Assembly (NCBI GenBank): GCA_021234155.1
Contig: JAJEKV010000017.1
Location: 8,377,525 to 8,441,524, forward strand
From: Isoetes taiwanensis
Lineage: Eukaryota > Streptophyta > Lycopodiopsida > Isoetales > Isoetaceae
Length of the DNA stretch: 64,000 nt
Reading direction: 5' to 3'
A program made the translations under genes and the position numbers. Positions 12,371-24,668 of this stretch are shown here, piece by piece (positions within the stretch are counted from its first letter, which is position 1; the number at the start of each line of letters is the position of its first letter). Below the pieces are notes generated by a model, which worked only from the letters and a program-made list of their open reading frames with translations, was not told the DNA's origin and ran no database searches.

Positions 12371-13925
12371 TATACTATTTGATGGGCCAGTATATGTATT
12401 TATGGACGTATGTATCATGCTTGGCATGCATTCAACATGGAGAGCATATAAGCAAGGGTTTTGCCTCTTTGGAAAGAAATTTTTGCAAAAGTTTTTGTAG
12501 AGCATGAAAGCAGAACGAGCAAGTTCTGGGCAGTTTTAGTGGCCGAACTTTGAAATATCATATCTCGGCGACCAGTGTCAGATGAACTTTTTTTTGAAAA
12601 GGTTTTTGAGTAAGCTTTCCAGATTGGATCTGATCAGGCCGAAATTATCTCCATACGAGAGAGTTATGACAGAAACAGTGACGTTTGATCATAATTGATT
12701 GCACTATGTATCATCTTCTGCAGTTTGATTCTTGGAGCTAAAAGATGATCTTTTGAGGTGCATGCATTGAAAGGGGTCTAGAGGTTTATACATGAATAAA
12801 TTCTCAGGTTGCGATTGATTCAGTTGAGGTTTTAGATGCTGCCATGGCTAGATTTGCATGTCTCTTAGCTGAGAATAAGCTTGAATTTGCATGCTTAGAG
12901 GCTTGTTAGAGGTTGGATATGTGAAGCGTGAGCTTCTCTTGAATTTTCAAGGGATTATCTATGTGATTGCTTTACTCTACTAGCTGGCTATGCAGAATAA
13001 GACTATGTCCAGAAGAATGGAAGCTTAATTTGCAATCGTAATGGCATGGAAAAGTATAAGGAAAAGCTATGTAAAGTGGTCTAGATCAAGTTGAATTTGA
13101 AAAAGGAAGGTCATTTTTTATAAGATTAAAGGTTTCCATGGGTTTCTTGTACAATTTTAGAGACCAAGGACTGCCCAAACTGCTCCAATTGAAGGAAAAT
13201 AAATACGGGCCATTCAGAAAAGCATGGTAAGTGCCAAATCAAGGCAAGCGAATGTCAGGATATGGCAAGAGATTGAATGGGACTAAATGAAAGATTGTTA
13301 TGGGGAGAATGGGGTCAAATTAAAGATCGTTATGGGCCTTGACAATGATTCAAGCTGTCAAGAAAGCAAGATTGAACAGTGAAATATGTGTTAATTTAGG
13401 TCGAAATTTCATAGCAAGAGCGGGCTGATGGGATAAAGGCAGGCAAAATCAGGAGGATTGTGAGAGGACAGAGATTGCCCAAGATAGCAAAAAAAGTGGA
13501 AAAATCATGTAATCTCAAGTGGGTTATAGACAAAATACTCATAAGGGGCTGGTTTTGGACCCGGAAGGGTTGATTTAATGAGATGAAAAGAGTTCCTTCC
13601 TCAAAACCCAAGATCAAGGTTGCCACAAGCTCTTCCATGTTGTTGTTACAGTTTTGCTGCTTTGACATGAGTTTTGTATTGGGTTGACATGTATTTCTCT
13701 TGTCTCTATGTGAACAAGTTAAGAAATTGTTATAAAAGGCGAGAGACCTTCAAAAGTGTAAAGCATGGAGAGCCAAATCGACTATCACAGTTTTGGGCAA
13801 AATAATTCCAAGTAATAAGAACATGCATTGTTGTAAATGACTGAATTTACTTGACTAAGAAATTATGAAATATATAGTTAATAATTCCACGACTAATGAG
13901 TTGATTGTACTTTTGACACCCAAAT
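12371..13925 (+). repeat. LTR copy 1, truncated
   Basis: Begins after the purine tract at 12359-12370 and follows the complete LTR for about 1.55 kb. It then jumps near 13922-13928 into internal sequence (TCCATGTAAGCAATGG), skipping about 0.9 kb of LTR, the PBS and roughly 170 bp of internal region. Other element copies carry the missing parts. Confidence 0.8.
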
Positions 13926-14146
13926 TTTCCATGTAAGCAATGGAAGCAACTTTTGATGATGTTCAGGTAGGGGTTTTTCTCGCGGCTGATGTTGAGGATG
14001 TTTAGTAAGATTAGCAGTTGTACTCCTAAGGTGAAGTTTTGAATTGAGCTAGAGCTATTTTAGATTTGAGAAGTTGGAACCATATAATGCTTCAGTAAAT
14101 CTATAATGACCCATGAGAACATGGGTTAATTTTTAAAAGGGAAGAC

Positions 14147-16629
14147 TATAATGGACCTGGGCACTTGATGGGCTAGTATATGTATTTAAAGACGTATGAA
14201 TCATACTTGGCATGCATGCAACATGGAGACCATGTAAGCAAGGGTTTTGCATCTTTGGAAAAAAAATTATTGCAAGAGCTTTTATAGAGCATGAGAGATG
14301 AAGCAGCAATTTCTGGGCAGTTTTAGTGGCCGAACTTTGAAGTATCTTATCTCAGCGACCAAAGATTCCTTTTTAGGTGATTATATTTTTTTGTTGAAAA
14401 GCTTTTTGAGTAGGCTTGTTGGATTGGTCTGGTCCGACCGAGATTCATCTGTATGAGAGAGTTATAATAGAAATAGTGATGTTGGGTCAGAATTGATTGC
14501 ACTATGTATCTTCTTCTGCAGTTTGATTCTTGGAGCTAGAAGTCGATCTTTTGAGGCACATGAAATTGAAAGGGATCCAAAGATTTATACACGAAGAAAT
14601 TCTCAGGTGGGATTTCGATGGATTCAGCTGAGGTTTTAGATGTTGCCATGGCAAGTTTTGCATGTCTGTTCGCTGAGAATAAGGTTGAATCTGCATGCTT
14701 AGAGGCTAGTTAGAGTTTCAATACGTGAAGCGTGAACTTCTCTTGACTTTTAAAGGGATTATCTATGTGATTGTTTTGATCTACTAGCTGGCTATGCAAA
14801 ATAAGATTATGTGCAGAAGGATGGAAGCTTAGTTTGCAATCGTATAGCATGCCAAATATAAGGCAAATCTATGTAAAGTGGTCTAGATCAGGTCAAGTTT
14901 AGAAAAGGAAGAGCATTTTGAAGATTAGAGGTATGGTCCAAGGGCTACCCAAAATGCTCCAATTGAATGATAATAGGTATGGACCATTAGGAAAAGCACG
15001 GTAAGCACCAAATTAAGCCAAGCAAAGGCATGGATATGGTAAGAGATTAAATGGGCTCAGGGATCGTTATGGCTGAATGGGGCCAAATTAAGGATCGTTA
15101 TGGATCTTGAGAATGATTTAAGAGCTTCAGACCGCCAAGGAAGCAAGATTGACTTGTGGAATATGTGTGAGGTCAGGTCAAAATTCCATAGCAAGGGCTG
15201 ATTGGATAAAGGCAGACAAAGTCAGGAGGATTGTAAGAGATCAGAGATTGCCCAAGATAGTAAGAAGATGGGAAAATCATGTAATCTCAAGTGGGTCATA
15301 TAGAAAATACTCACAAGAGGCTGGTTTTAGACTAAGAAAGGTTGATTTGATGAGATGAAAAGAGCTCCCTTCTCAAAATCCAAGATAGAGGCTGTCACAA
15401 GCTCTTTTACCTTGCTGTTACAGTTTTATTGCTTTGACATGAGTTTTGTATTGTCTTGACGTGTATTTTTGTTGTCTCCATGTGAACAAGTTAAATAATT
15501 GTTATAAAAGGTAAAAGATTTCAAAAGGATAAAGCTTAAAGTCAGCTGGAGAGTCGATTCGACTATTACAGTTCTGGGCAAAATAATTCCAAGTAGTAAG
15601 AACATGCATTGTTGTAAATGGTTGAATTTACCTAACTAAGAAATTATAAATTATATGGTTAATAATTCTAAGACTAATGAGTTGATCGTAGTTTTGACAC
15701 CCGAAACTGGAGTTTGATTTTATGATTAGTTGATAAGCGTTACAAACAATTGCGGTTACGAGACCATATGGATTTTGAAGCTAAAATTGCATGATTTGTG
15801 GACTTCACATTACTTGTGTTAATAAATTCACTAGCTATGATAAGTGGATGGATTTCCACAACCTTAGCTGAGGTGCATTGTTATAAATATTGTGGTTTGA
15901 GATTGATGAGGCACATAGTGCAGACCTACATCAGAGAGACTTCATTGATTACTGCCTAGAGATTGGTCATCATCGTCAAGGGAACTCCTCTAGGCACCTA
16001 TAGTAGTAAATATGTAAGCACATCATATGCCATGGTCTTTGCACTGTCCCACCATTGTCTTTGTATATGTTCTTAAATCCTCCAGGGTCAGGCTTCCGTT
16101 TCGGTGGCCGGGATTGCTCCGGTCTCTTTGTTATGTTCTTTTCTTTTGATGCTTAAGTACGGTATTTCCTTTTTGTCTAGCATTGAACTCTAGGATCTTG
16201 TATCTACGTCCTTGTTATCCTAGATTCCAGAGTGTTTCCATACATGTAGTGGCACCAAGGATCCCCACTTAGTCACGAGGACTAACCCTATCCAGTGTTT
16301 GTGTAGCGAATCCGCAATGCAGTCGGTAGGTCGATGGTGGCAATGTAACAGAGAATAGAAGGGATGAGTTATGGAGTTAAAAGCTTCTGTTTAACTTGCT
16401 CAGTACTTGTTATATATTGGAGAATATTGTGGATAGTAAATTCTTTGGATTTTATTATCTTTGATGGATAATATAACTCATAAGAATGGATTGTTTTCAA
16501 TTGCATTGAAAGATTAAATTCTTCACCAATACTAAGCTTCCATAAAGTTCTCATATCAACCTAGATCTAACCTTAAATTTAGACAAGATCTCAAGTTGCG
16601 AAGAGGGTCAACTCAGCAGACTCATCACA
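14147..16629 (+). repeat. LTR copy 2, complete
   Basis: Runs from just after the purine tract (AAAAGGGAAGAC) to CA at 16629, immediately before the PBS at 16632. The 5' end reads TATAATGG, where copy 3 has TGTAACATAC, so the canonical TG start is mutated. Length is 2483 bp. Short ORFs within it (for example 15149-15358) show no domains. Confidence 0.85.
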
Positions 16630-16631
16630 GT

Positions 16632-16643
16632 TGGTATCAGAGC
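16632..16643 (+). promoter_or_regulatory. Primer-binding site (tRNA-iMet type)
   Basis: TGGTATCAGAGC, the standard plant LTR-retrotransposon primer-binding sequence, two bases after the LTR end. Confidence 0.85.
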
Positions 16644-16665
16644 ATGTTGGATCCTTGGGGGCAAC

Positions 16666-17635
16666 AGGGAAAATTTTAAGGGACCTATAATTTTGTATAA
16701 GTATAATGAATTGGCCATTCCTTGTAAAACATGCCCATAATAGTAGAGCCTGAGCTGACCATTTTTCCTACTTCTTTCTAATGTGGTTACAACCCAATTG
16801 GCGATTTTTGAACCAAATATAATTTGTAGCTCAAATGGCGATTTTTAGCTAGAACCTTATTAGATATGAATTAGTTGCCCAAACATAAAGAAGGCGCTAT
16901 CCTATATATTATGTATTGAAGTTACATGTTGTATGAATTTGATTTAATACCCCATCTGAAAGTAAAGAAAGCGAAAATGTTCACAATGCTATACAAAATG
17001 TTTTAATAAAATTGCTCAAAATTATACGCAATCCTAAATTGTATGCATCGAACTTCGACGTATACAGATCTTATACAAATGAAGCCATTTACTATAATCC
17101 AATCACCACCTCTATTTGCTCATCTAACCTGATTGTTGACGCTTTTGTTTTCAGTGTTTTGCTCCTGCTCCTTAATAGATGCACAAATTGCTGGTAGGGA
17201 GAATCAGATGTCGGAGTCTTTGTAAAGAGCAAAGAAAATTGCCTCAACATTCGATTTTCCAAAAGAGCAGGATTATTCTTAGTTGGTAGATAAAAAATTT
17301 CTAATAATATTGCCCCCCCCATAACTGGCGAATTTATGAGGGGACCTCTTAATAAATTAGGATGTGGCGAAAAGTAAAGCATTACGGGATTTGGCCAAGT
17401 GGCCTAAATGGCCATTCCATAAACATATGTAGTTCCCATGTGGGACCAAATTGGCCGCAAAGTCGATACCACTCCAATTAGAAAACATTTAATTGGCCAT
17501 TCTAATGTCGTAATAGGTAATAAAGTGCCACGAAATGGCGAATCTGCATGTAGTCCATAGGTGAGGCATTCTACTCAAGCTGGCCATCGCATTTTGCCAG
17601 AACTGGTAATTTGTGGCCAAATGGCAATTTTCGCT
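16666..17635. mobile_element. hAT-like non-autonomous DNA element
   Basis: Sequence absent from the matching internal region of copy A. It starts AGGGAAAATT and ends AATTTTCGCT, giving near-inverted ends, and is flanked by GGGGCAAC and GGGGCAAA (7 of 8 identical), consistent with an 8-bp hAT target duplication. Inside, words like AATGGCGATTTTT recur near both ends, as subterminal repeats do in hAT elements. No transposase is encoded. An 8-base C run lies near 17313-17320. Confidence 0.65.
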
Positions 17636-17985
17636 GGGGCAAAGCATAAATTAAGTTGAGCTTGTGGAATTATGATACCAATGGTTCTTCTTTCAGAGAC
17701 AATTGGAGATGGTATCCTTATGAGAGTAGTTTCTAGAGACTTTATGGTTAGTATGGAGGTCCTAAAGGAGAATTCTCTATGTAAGCAATGAAAGCAAATT
17801 TTGACGATGTTAAGGTAAGGGCTTTTCTCGCGGCACGTTTAATAAGATGAATGCAGTTGTACTTCTAAGGTGAAGTTTTGAATTGACCTAGAGCTATTCT
17901 AGATTTGAGAAGTTGGTATCACAAAATGCTTCAGTAAATCTATAACGACCCATGAGGACATAGGCTAAATTTTAGAAGGGGAGAC

Positions 17986-20153
17986 TGTAACATACGTTGC
18001 CAGTTGATGGGCTTGTATATGTATTTATGGAGGTATTTATCATGCTTAGCATGCATGCAACATAGAAAACATATAAATAATGGTTTTGCCTCTTTGGAAT
18101 AGAGCATGAAAGCAGAAGGAGCAATTTCTATGCAGTTTTGATGGATGAATTTTGGAGCATCATCTCTCGGCGATTTGAAATCCTTTTTAGATTATTTTTC
18201 TTTTGCTTAAAAGGGTCTTGAGTAAGCTTTTTGGATTGAGTCTGACCAGACTGAAATTCATCCGTATGAGAGAATTATAACAGAAATAGTAATGCTAGGT
18301 CAGAATTGATCGCACTAAGTGTATTTGTCTGCAGTTTGATTCTTAGAGCTACAAGCCGATCTTTTGAGGCGCATGCAATTACACGGGGTCCATAGGTCTA
18401 TACATGAAGAAATTTCTAGGAGAGGTTTCAATGGATTTAACGAAAGTCTTAGATGTTGCCATTGATAGATTTGCATATCTGTTAGTTGAGAATAAGCTTG
18501 AATTTGCATGCTTAGAGGCTTGCTAGAGGTGAAATATGGAAAGCATGAGTTTCTCTTGACTTTTAAAGGGATTATTTATGTTATTGCTTTGATCTACTAG
18601 CTGGCAATGCAGAATAAGATTATGTGCAGAAGGATGGAAGCTTAATTTGCAATTGTATGGCATGGCAAAGTATAAAGGTAATCCATATAAAGTGGTCTAG
18701 ATCTGGTTGAATTTAGAAAAGCATAGTAAATGCCAAATTAAGGCAAGCAAAGTTTTGGATGTGGTAAGAGATTGAACGGGCTAAATCAAGGATCGTTATG
18801 GGCTGAATGGGGCTAAATTAAGGATCATTATGGGCATTGACAATGATCTAGGAGCTTTAGACTGCTCAAAAAGCAAGATTGAGGAGTGGAATATGTGTGA
18901 GTTCAAGTCGAAATTCCATAGCAACAGTTGATTAGATAAAGATAGACAAAATTAAGAGGATTCTAAGAGGTGATTAAGGTATGCTGGAGATCCTAGTCGA
19001 CTCACACTTCGGGGCAAAATACCCAAGTAGTAAGAACATGCATTGTTATAAATGGTTGAATTCACTTAACTAAGAAGTCATGAAATATATGGTTAAGAAT
19101 GATTTGATTGTACTTTTGACATCCAAGTATGGAGTTTGGGTACATACGTAGTTATGAGGCCATATGGATTTTTAGGCTGGAACCACATGATTCAAGGACT
19201 TATTATTACTTGTGCTTATAAAGTTCATTAGCTATGATAAGTGGTATTCTAATACAAATTTCCATAATCTTGGCTACACATATTGTAGTTTAAGTTTGAT
19301 GAGACACATAGTGTGGACCTACATCGGAGAGACATCATCGATTACTGCCTAGACATTGGTATAGAGTGATCATGATCATCATTGTCAATGGAACTCCTTT
19401 AGGCACATGTAGTAGTAAATATGTAAGAGTATCATGTATCATGGTCTTTGCAATGTCCCACCATTGTCTTTGTATATGTTCTTGGATCCTCCGAGGTCGG
19501 GCTTCCAGGTTCAATGGCATATGTTGCTCCAGCATGTTCACATTCATCTATTCTTCTATATGGCATTCTTGTGCTCTGTGATACGGGGCATAATTCTCCT
19601 AGCACGGATGCTACGCCAACTTTGTGACTCCATGGTAAGAGGTTCTCCAGTGCCAGACGTGAGCTGGGAGGGTATGCACATACGAGGTTCACCCCACCAC
19701 TCCCGCTACAGGGCTTGGAGTGTAAGTTGGCTGGGCATTATATTTTGCTAACAGGGCCTGAATGTAGGCTAACTAAGTTTCTCGTCGTCTCAGAGTTGTG
19801 CATCATAATGGTTTGATCTCTTTGTTATATTCTCTACTTTTGATGCTCAAATACTACATTTCCTTTGTTGTCATTGTCTAGCATTGAACCATAGGATCTT
19901 GAATTGCTTATATTATTGTTATCAAAGATTTCATAGTGCTTTCATGCATGTAACGACAGCCAAGAATCTCCACTTAGTCACGGACTAACCCCATTGAGTG
20001 CATATTCAGTGAATCAGCAAGGCAGTGGGCAGGTTGATGGTGGCAATGTAGCCGGGAATCGTAGTCAGGTTCTGGAGTTAAAACTTATGTTAAACTTGCT
20101 CAGCAGTTGTGTAGATATTGACAATATCGTAAACAGTATATTCTTTGGATTTT
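17986..20153 (+). repeat. LTR copy 3, left part
   Basis: Begins TGTAACATAC after AGAAGGGGAGAC and follows copy 2 through TTCTTTGGATTTT, with one internal deletion near 18985. It then breaks off at a T run. The remaining 3' part reappears at 26576-26723, so about 6.4 kb now separates the two pieces. Confidence 0.8.
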
Positions 20154-21669
20154 TTTTTTAACACACCAGCCCAATCAGGCCTACAACCTTTCTTGCAATT
20201 CTAGCCTATCCACGGAGCACCTCCACCTCATCAAAATCTGAGTTGGCATTAGGCTCTACCATTAGATCTTTATTTTATGCATCCTACAGCCATGGAAATT
20301 AGAAAACAAGTCGAGTGTCCCAAGTTCAGCAAGTGCAGACTCTTATTTTTGCCCCTTTGACTTCTTGTTCATTATGGCGGTCTGATAATGCTTGGAGCAG
20401 CGACGGCTATAGATTTGCAGTTGTTGTTGTGCCCTTTTTATTTTTTAATGGTCATTCTTGGCAACTGGCTTGCCAGTTGTTTTTGAGGCTATGGTTCTGA
20501 TGGATTGAATTTGATCTGATCTATTTGTGGGTTTTCTTTTTTCCCTCAATTCAGCTTGGTTTCACCCGATTCAACATCACAGAATCTTTGATGCCGATGG
20601 TGGTGGTCGTTGCTTTGTTTTCCTTTGAAAGGAGTAACATTTCAGGATCGGATGACTTAAAAGTGTAGAGGCTCTATTTCTTGTAAGTAATCATTGCAGC
20701 ATCTTGGTTCAAACACGATGGGTCTTCTTCAGATAAGCCTTTTCTAAGCCACAACGGAGTTTCATGGGTTTCTATGGGTTCTAGTTAATTTTGATCTCTA
20801 GTATTTATTCCGCAACAATTCCTGTCTCGATCTATTTTTTTCTTCTTACAGGGCATGCAAAGCAACCCATCTATAGCTATCAGCTCCTCAATTCGACCTC
20901 TGATCTTAATTCCCCTGACATTTCCATTCGACCTCTGTCTCAATTCTCCTTCATAGACATTGCCATTGTGGTATTTCTAGCAAGGGCATGGAGTTTTCTT
21001 GAGGCACCCTAGTGTTATTAGACGAGAATATCTGCTCCTATGATTTGGCCAGCGAATTGAGCTTACACAGAATTTAATTGAAAAACAGCTTCGGCTTTGC
21101 ATAATAAAGGTACCTCCTGTGTTTTCCATGGTTTGAGACCTCTGCCCCAAAATCGTCCCGCATTTCTTGATTTCTTGAAAACGGTAATTATTTTGTCAAG
21201 CTTGATTTGAAGCTTAGATTTAGCGTTTATTTCCTGGCAAATATTTATTTCTCCCTGTCAATGCATCTGTACTAAGCACATCTATATTATGTGAGTCTTA
21301 GTAAAATGCAGATTCAACCAAATTGATGAATTAAAAAAGAGTGCTCCAAACTGGGCCGAATGAAAAAAATGCCGCAGGAAATCGCACTAGGCTCAAGCAG
21401 ATCAGTATCTTGAGAAACCAGCTGCAAAACCAGGTCATAGATTGAGTCAATCAAGGAAAATATGAAGGACTAATCTCATGATCTTCGAGTTTTATGGGAT
21501 CTTCTAAAGCAACAGCATGCTGCCATGAATTAAGGCAGCAGAATTTCTTTGCTTTGAAGGACCTGAGTTGAATTTCATGCCGAGGCCTATGGCCAGACTA
21601 GCAAATTTGAAGCATAGATAAATGGTGGTGGCAAATTCCAAGAATGTCTTTCCTCTCAAAAGTTCCGCC
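20154..21669. other. Inserted DNA of unknown origin
   Basis: Begins with a T run at the LTR break. It has no recognisable coding domain. It belongs to the 6.4-kb block that interrupts LTR copy 3. ORFs at 20315-20500 and 20791-21012 look random. Confidence 0.4.
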
Positions 21670-21678
21670 CTTTTCCAT

Positions 21679-22110
21679 GGAACTTCGTATATCTCAAGCG
21701 AGATGTGGTTAATGTGGCCAACCAGGCCACATTAACCACTGGTTAATGTGGCCATCCGATATCAGCCAGGTGGTTAATGTGGCCAAAAAAGTGGTTAATG
21801 TAGCCAAAATTGGTTAATGTGGCCAAAAAACGAGGCTTCAAACTGCGCGGCGGGGGCAAAAATTTCAATCGGCTGGTTCTTTCTGCTCTCTGGGCAGTTT
21901 GATTCGATCTAAAAACCATGCCAATCGCTTTGTCTGCTCCTTTTATGCTAGATTGCTGAAGAGAGGAAGAGATTTGAGGCAAAATGAAGACGGATCGACC
22001 AAAAAATGCCAAAAACGTTTAGTTTTTGGGCTTCAAACCGCGCTCCTGTTCTTCGTGGCTGATACAGGTGGCCACATTAACCACATCTCGCTTGAGATAT
22101 ACGACGTTCC
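21679..22110. mobile_element. MULE-type MITE with perfect 9-bp target duplication
   Basis: The 432-bp element is flanked by CTTTTCCAT at 21670-21678 and again at 22111-22119. Nine bases is the Mutator hallmark. Terminal inverted repeats of about 42 bp start GGAAC(T/G)TCGTATATCTC and include AGCGAGATGTGGTTAATGTG, with a single difference between ends. Left of centre, TGGTTAATGTGGCCA-like units recur about five times, in both orientations. No transposase is encoded. The intact target duplication and near-identical ends imply recent insertion. Confidence 0.92.
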
Positions 22111-22119
22111 CTTTTCCAT

Positions 22120-23297
22120 AATCTGGGCTATGGATAATGGATTTGCCCATCTTTGTATTTTTTTGGAAGGTGAGAAAATATATCTGTAGAGGTTGCACAG
22201 GTTTGCCTGATTTTATGCATTCTACTCCATTAGGGTATGTATATCTAAGCGTGCTGCATCGATTTGGCAGAACAGTCCGACAGAGAGGCAGAAGGATTGC
22301 ATCCTCTGCCTGGCCTAAGCCTATCTAGGGCAGAAAGACCCTCTGAATAACTGCCTACAGGCAGAATTGCCCGGACCTCTCTGCCATCTACAAATTCTAT
22401 ACAATGAATCGAATTCGACCTCTGATTGTGGGAAACTTGAAAATCAAACACATAAAATGTTTTCGGGATACATCAGGCAAATTCGACATGTTTTTTAACC
22501 CACTAACCAGGTCATGTGGATGATTATTACAAGCCATCTTAACTGAGGTCATATTAACTGACAGATTCAGAACCTTATTTATCTTCAGAGATATGGGTTC
22601 GGAGCGATCACGTCGGATCATCTGCAAGCAAACATGCCGCGACCAGATGCCATCTGATGCAGCTTAAAGTCTGAAAAAAAACCTAACCTTCATTTTTGCC
22701 TAAGGCCAAATTTTCCATGATATTGTTTCCATGATGAGGGGGTTAATCCCCCTTGAGAGCCTATTATGGCTGATAAACAGGCTCGCCCGAATACACATAC
22801 AAGTTTTTGAGTTTTTGTACTATGAATGGGTACACCACCTGGTCAATACCCTCGGTCATTATGGTCAAATCCTTCAAAGCAAGCTATATTCTCTTGTATG
22901 CAGACTATGGACCAACGTAACGTGACTTGGAATGCCCTAATAGCAGCACGCCCCGAGCATGAACTACAACATAAAACAGCCATTGCATTGCAAACTGATG
23001 TCACCCTAGCAAATAAAGATCATTTAGTTGAAATGCCTAAAATAGCTAGAATTGTTGAGCTTGTCAGAACTCCAATGCATCCTATTTGGTCATATGCAAC
23101 GTTTTCTTCATGTAAAGCATTAGAATTGTGTGAAGTGGACTCCATATGGGGGACTTAGAACCAATGGAGGATGTCACTGCAGGACTGCCATTTTCCATTT
23201 TATCCTTTTCATCTCTATAGAAAGCAATTCCCAAAGGCCTCAAACATAAATTGCTGAGACAACTCTGCGCAAGCACGACTCTGAGCACATACAGAGC
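22120..23297. other. No supported gene
   Basis: Contains an inverted pair of short words around CTCTGCC/GGCAGAG near 22285-22385. The + ORF at 22826-23158 has a stretch (RNVTWNALIAA) that superficially resembles PPR repeats but no second repeat supports it. Confidence 0.35.
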
Positions 23298-23663
23298 CTG
23301 CCCTTTTGCCTTCTGAACAGCTTTGACTACAGCAACTCGTGCAGCATTAGTTGCCCTATTTGCGGCAACATCTGCTTTATTCACATGGTCATCAATACGT
23401 GGCACTTCTAGTGCGCTGTTTGCCGCACGCCTAGCTTCCTGAACAACATTTAGAACTTTTGCATGACTCACAGCAAATGATGAACCAGGAGCTGTATCCA
23501 ATGTGCTAGGAACTTCTAATGAGCCAAAGTGCCAGTGGCCTGCCTGGGTCTCTCCATTTCTGAAGGTATACAAACCAAACCCTTGCTTTTTCCCTTCACG
23601 CCATGCACCTTCATAGAGATGACCATTGGCAAAATCATATACACCATATCCATGCATTTTATC
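23298..23663 (-). pseudogene. MORN-repeat protein, isolated exon
   Basis: The - strand frame encodes DKMHGYGVYDFANGHLYEGA, then REGKKQGFGLYTFRNGETQA: two MORN repeats (YxGxW/GxG spacing). These are followed by VSHAKVLNVVQEARRA and an Ala-rich helical tail (NAARVAVVKAVQKAKGQ). Plant MORN proteins of this family carry a membrane segment, several MORN repeats and this same alanine-rich tail. The exon starts after an AG (GGCAATAG), which would complete the Asp codon in phase 1. The frame stays open past the tail into unlike sequence, so the true 3' border is uncertain. Earlier MORN exons are not found upstream within several hundred bases. I infer a gene fragment carried into this repeat block; a split live gene cannot be excluded. 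Confidence 0.6.
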
Positions 23664-24668
23664 TATTGCCATCCTCACAAGTTTGAACATATCCATGGCT
23701 CTGCCCATTTGACCATTCTCCTGAATATACATCACATGTATAAAACCGATAAACACCATAATCATCATGCACATCTTTTCTATATTGCCCTTGCTGGCTG
23801 CAGCTTGCATCTACCAGTTCTGATCATATATGCTTTGTCGCATTCAAATGCAAAGGCTCTATCTTGGTGTCTCCATGGATTTCTCTTTATTCCTTGAAGG
23901 TTTCCTTGATCCCTGTAATACAGACTCCTTGATGCAAATTGCCAAGAAACCATCCCACTGCAAATTTTCCCCACAGCATTATTTGCGCAAATCTGTGCAA
24001 TTTAAAAGAGTAGCTACATCCTTCTCAAGTTCCATCTTCTGACGGCATATCTTATACACCTTCTTGACTACTTCCTTCATGCGCCTGCATCATTGACTCC
24101 CACATTCTCTTAAACTTCTCGTGATAATCTTCTTGCACGGATAAATCAACGTCCATAGAGCTTCAAAAATATGCCGAAATGCAAAATTCCAAGGCATACA
24201 AAAGCAAAAAATGCAGGAGCATGTGAAAGGATTTGCTAAGATGCCGCTATAACCAGAGCTCGCCTTCTGCCGTTTGCGGGAATGTGAACTGGCATCTCCA
24301 GGCTCAATTGGCACTCCACATGGGCTATAAAATAAAAAATGATATTGATATACATTCCATGGAAGGAGGAAACACAAAGTCCCATTCAATCGCAATAGAC
24401 ATCTCCGTACAAACAATGTCATCTACCTACATCTAGTTTTGTTTTCCTAATTTGGGACAACATGTGTACGGATAATGAACTAAGGCAGGCCAAGCGAAAC
24501 CAATAAATATGGCTTCATTAGATCAAATCCAATGGAAAAAACACCAAATACAAAGTTAAACTTCAAGTATAATAAATTACCACAATGTGAAAATATATAC
24601 AACAAACAAAGCCTAGCCATTTTCTTAATACAAAAACTCCTTGCCAAAGCCTTCTGGTGTGCTTTTGC
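23664..24668. other. No clear feature upstream of MORN exon
   Basis: A - strand stretch at 23790-23960 encodes YYRDQGNLQGIKRNPWRHQD, which looks protein-like and could be part of the same captured gene, but I do not recognise it and no splice pair is evident. Confidence 0.3.

Larger units (their letters stand above)
11838..20153 (+). mobile_element. Array of non-autonomous LTR retroelements, long LTRs
   Basis: The same parts recur: LTR end, primer-binding site (PBS), short internal region, polypurine tract, LTR. PBS-like words complementary to initiator tRNA-Met (TGGTATTAGAGC at 11996, TGGTATCAGAGC at 16632) follow LTR ends in CA. Purine tracts (AGAAGGGGAGAC) precede LTR starts at 12371, 14147 and 17986. 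The complete LTR (14147-16629) is 2483 bp. The internal region measures 377 bp in the first copy and about 378 bp in the third once the inserted hAT-like element is removed, which strongly supports the borders. No gag-pol is present, so movement would need a helper. This resembles a TRIM-like design but with LARD-sized LTRs. Confidence 0.85.

Noticed and set aside
11838-20153. Short ORFs inside the long LTRs and internal regions
   Set aside because: They are not conserved in frame between the LTR copies, so they are not coding.
22826-23158. PPR-like words (RNVTWNALIAA) on the + strand
   Set aside because: Only one short match and no neighbouring 35-residue repeat; chance resemblance is as likely.
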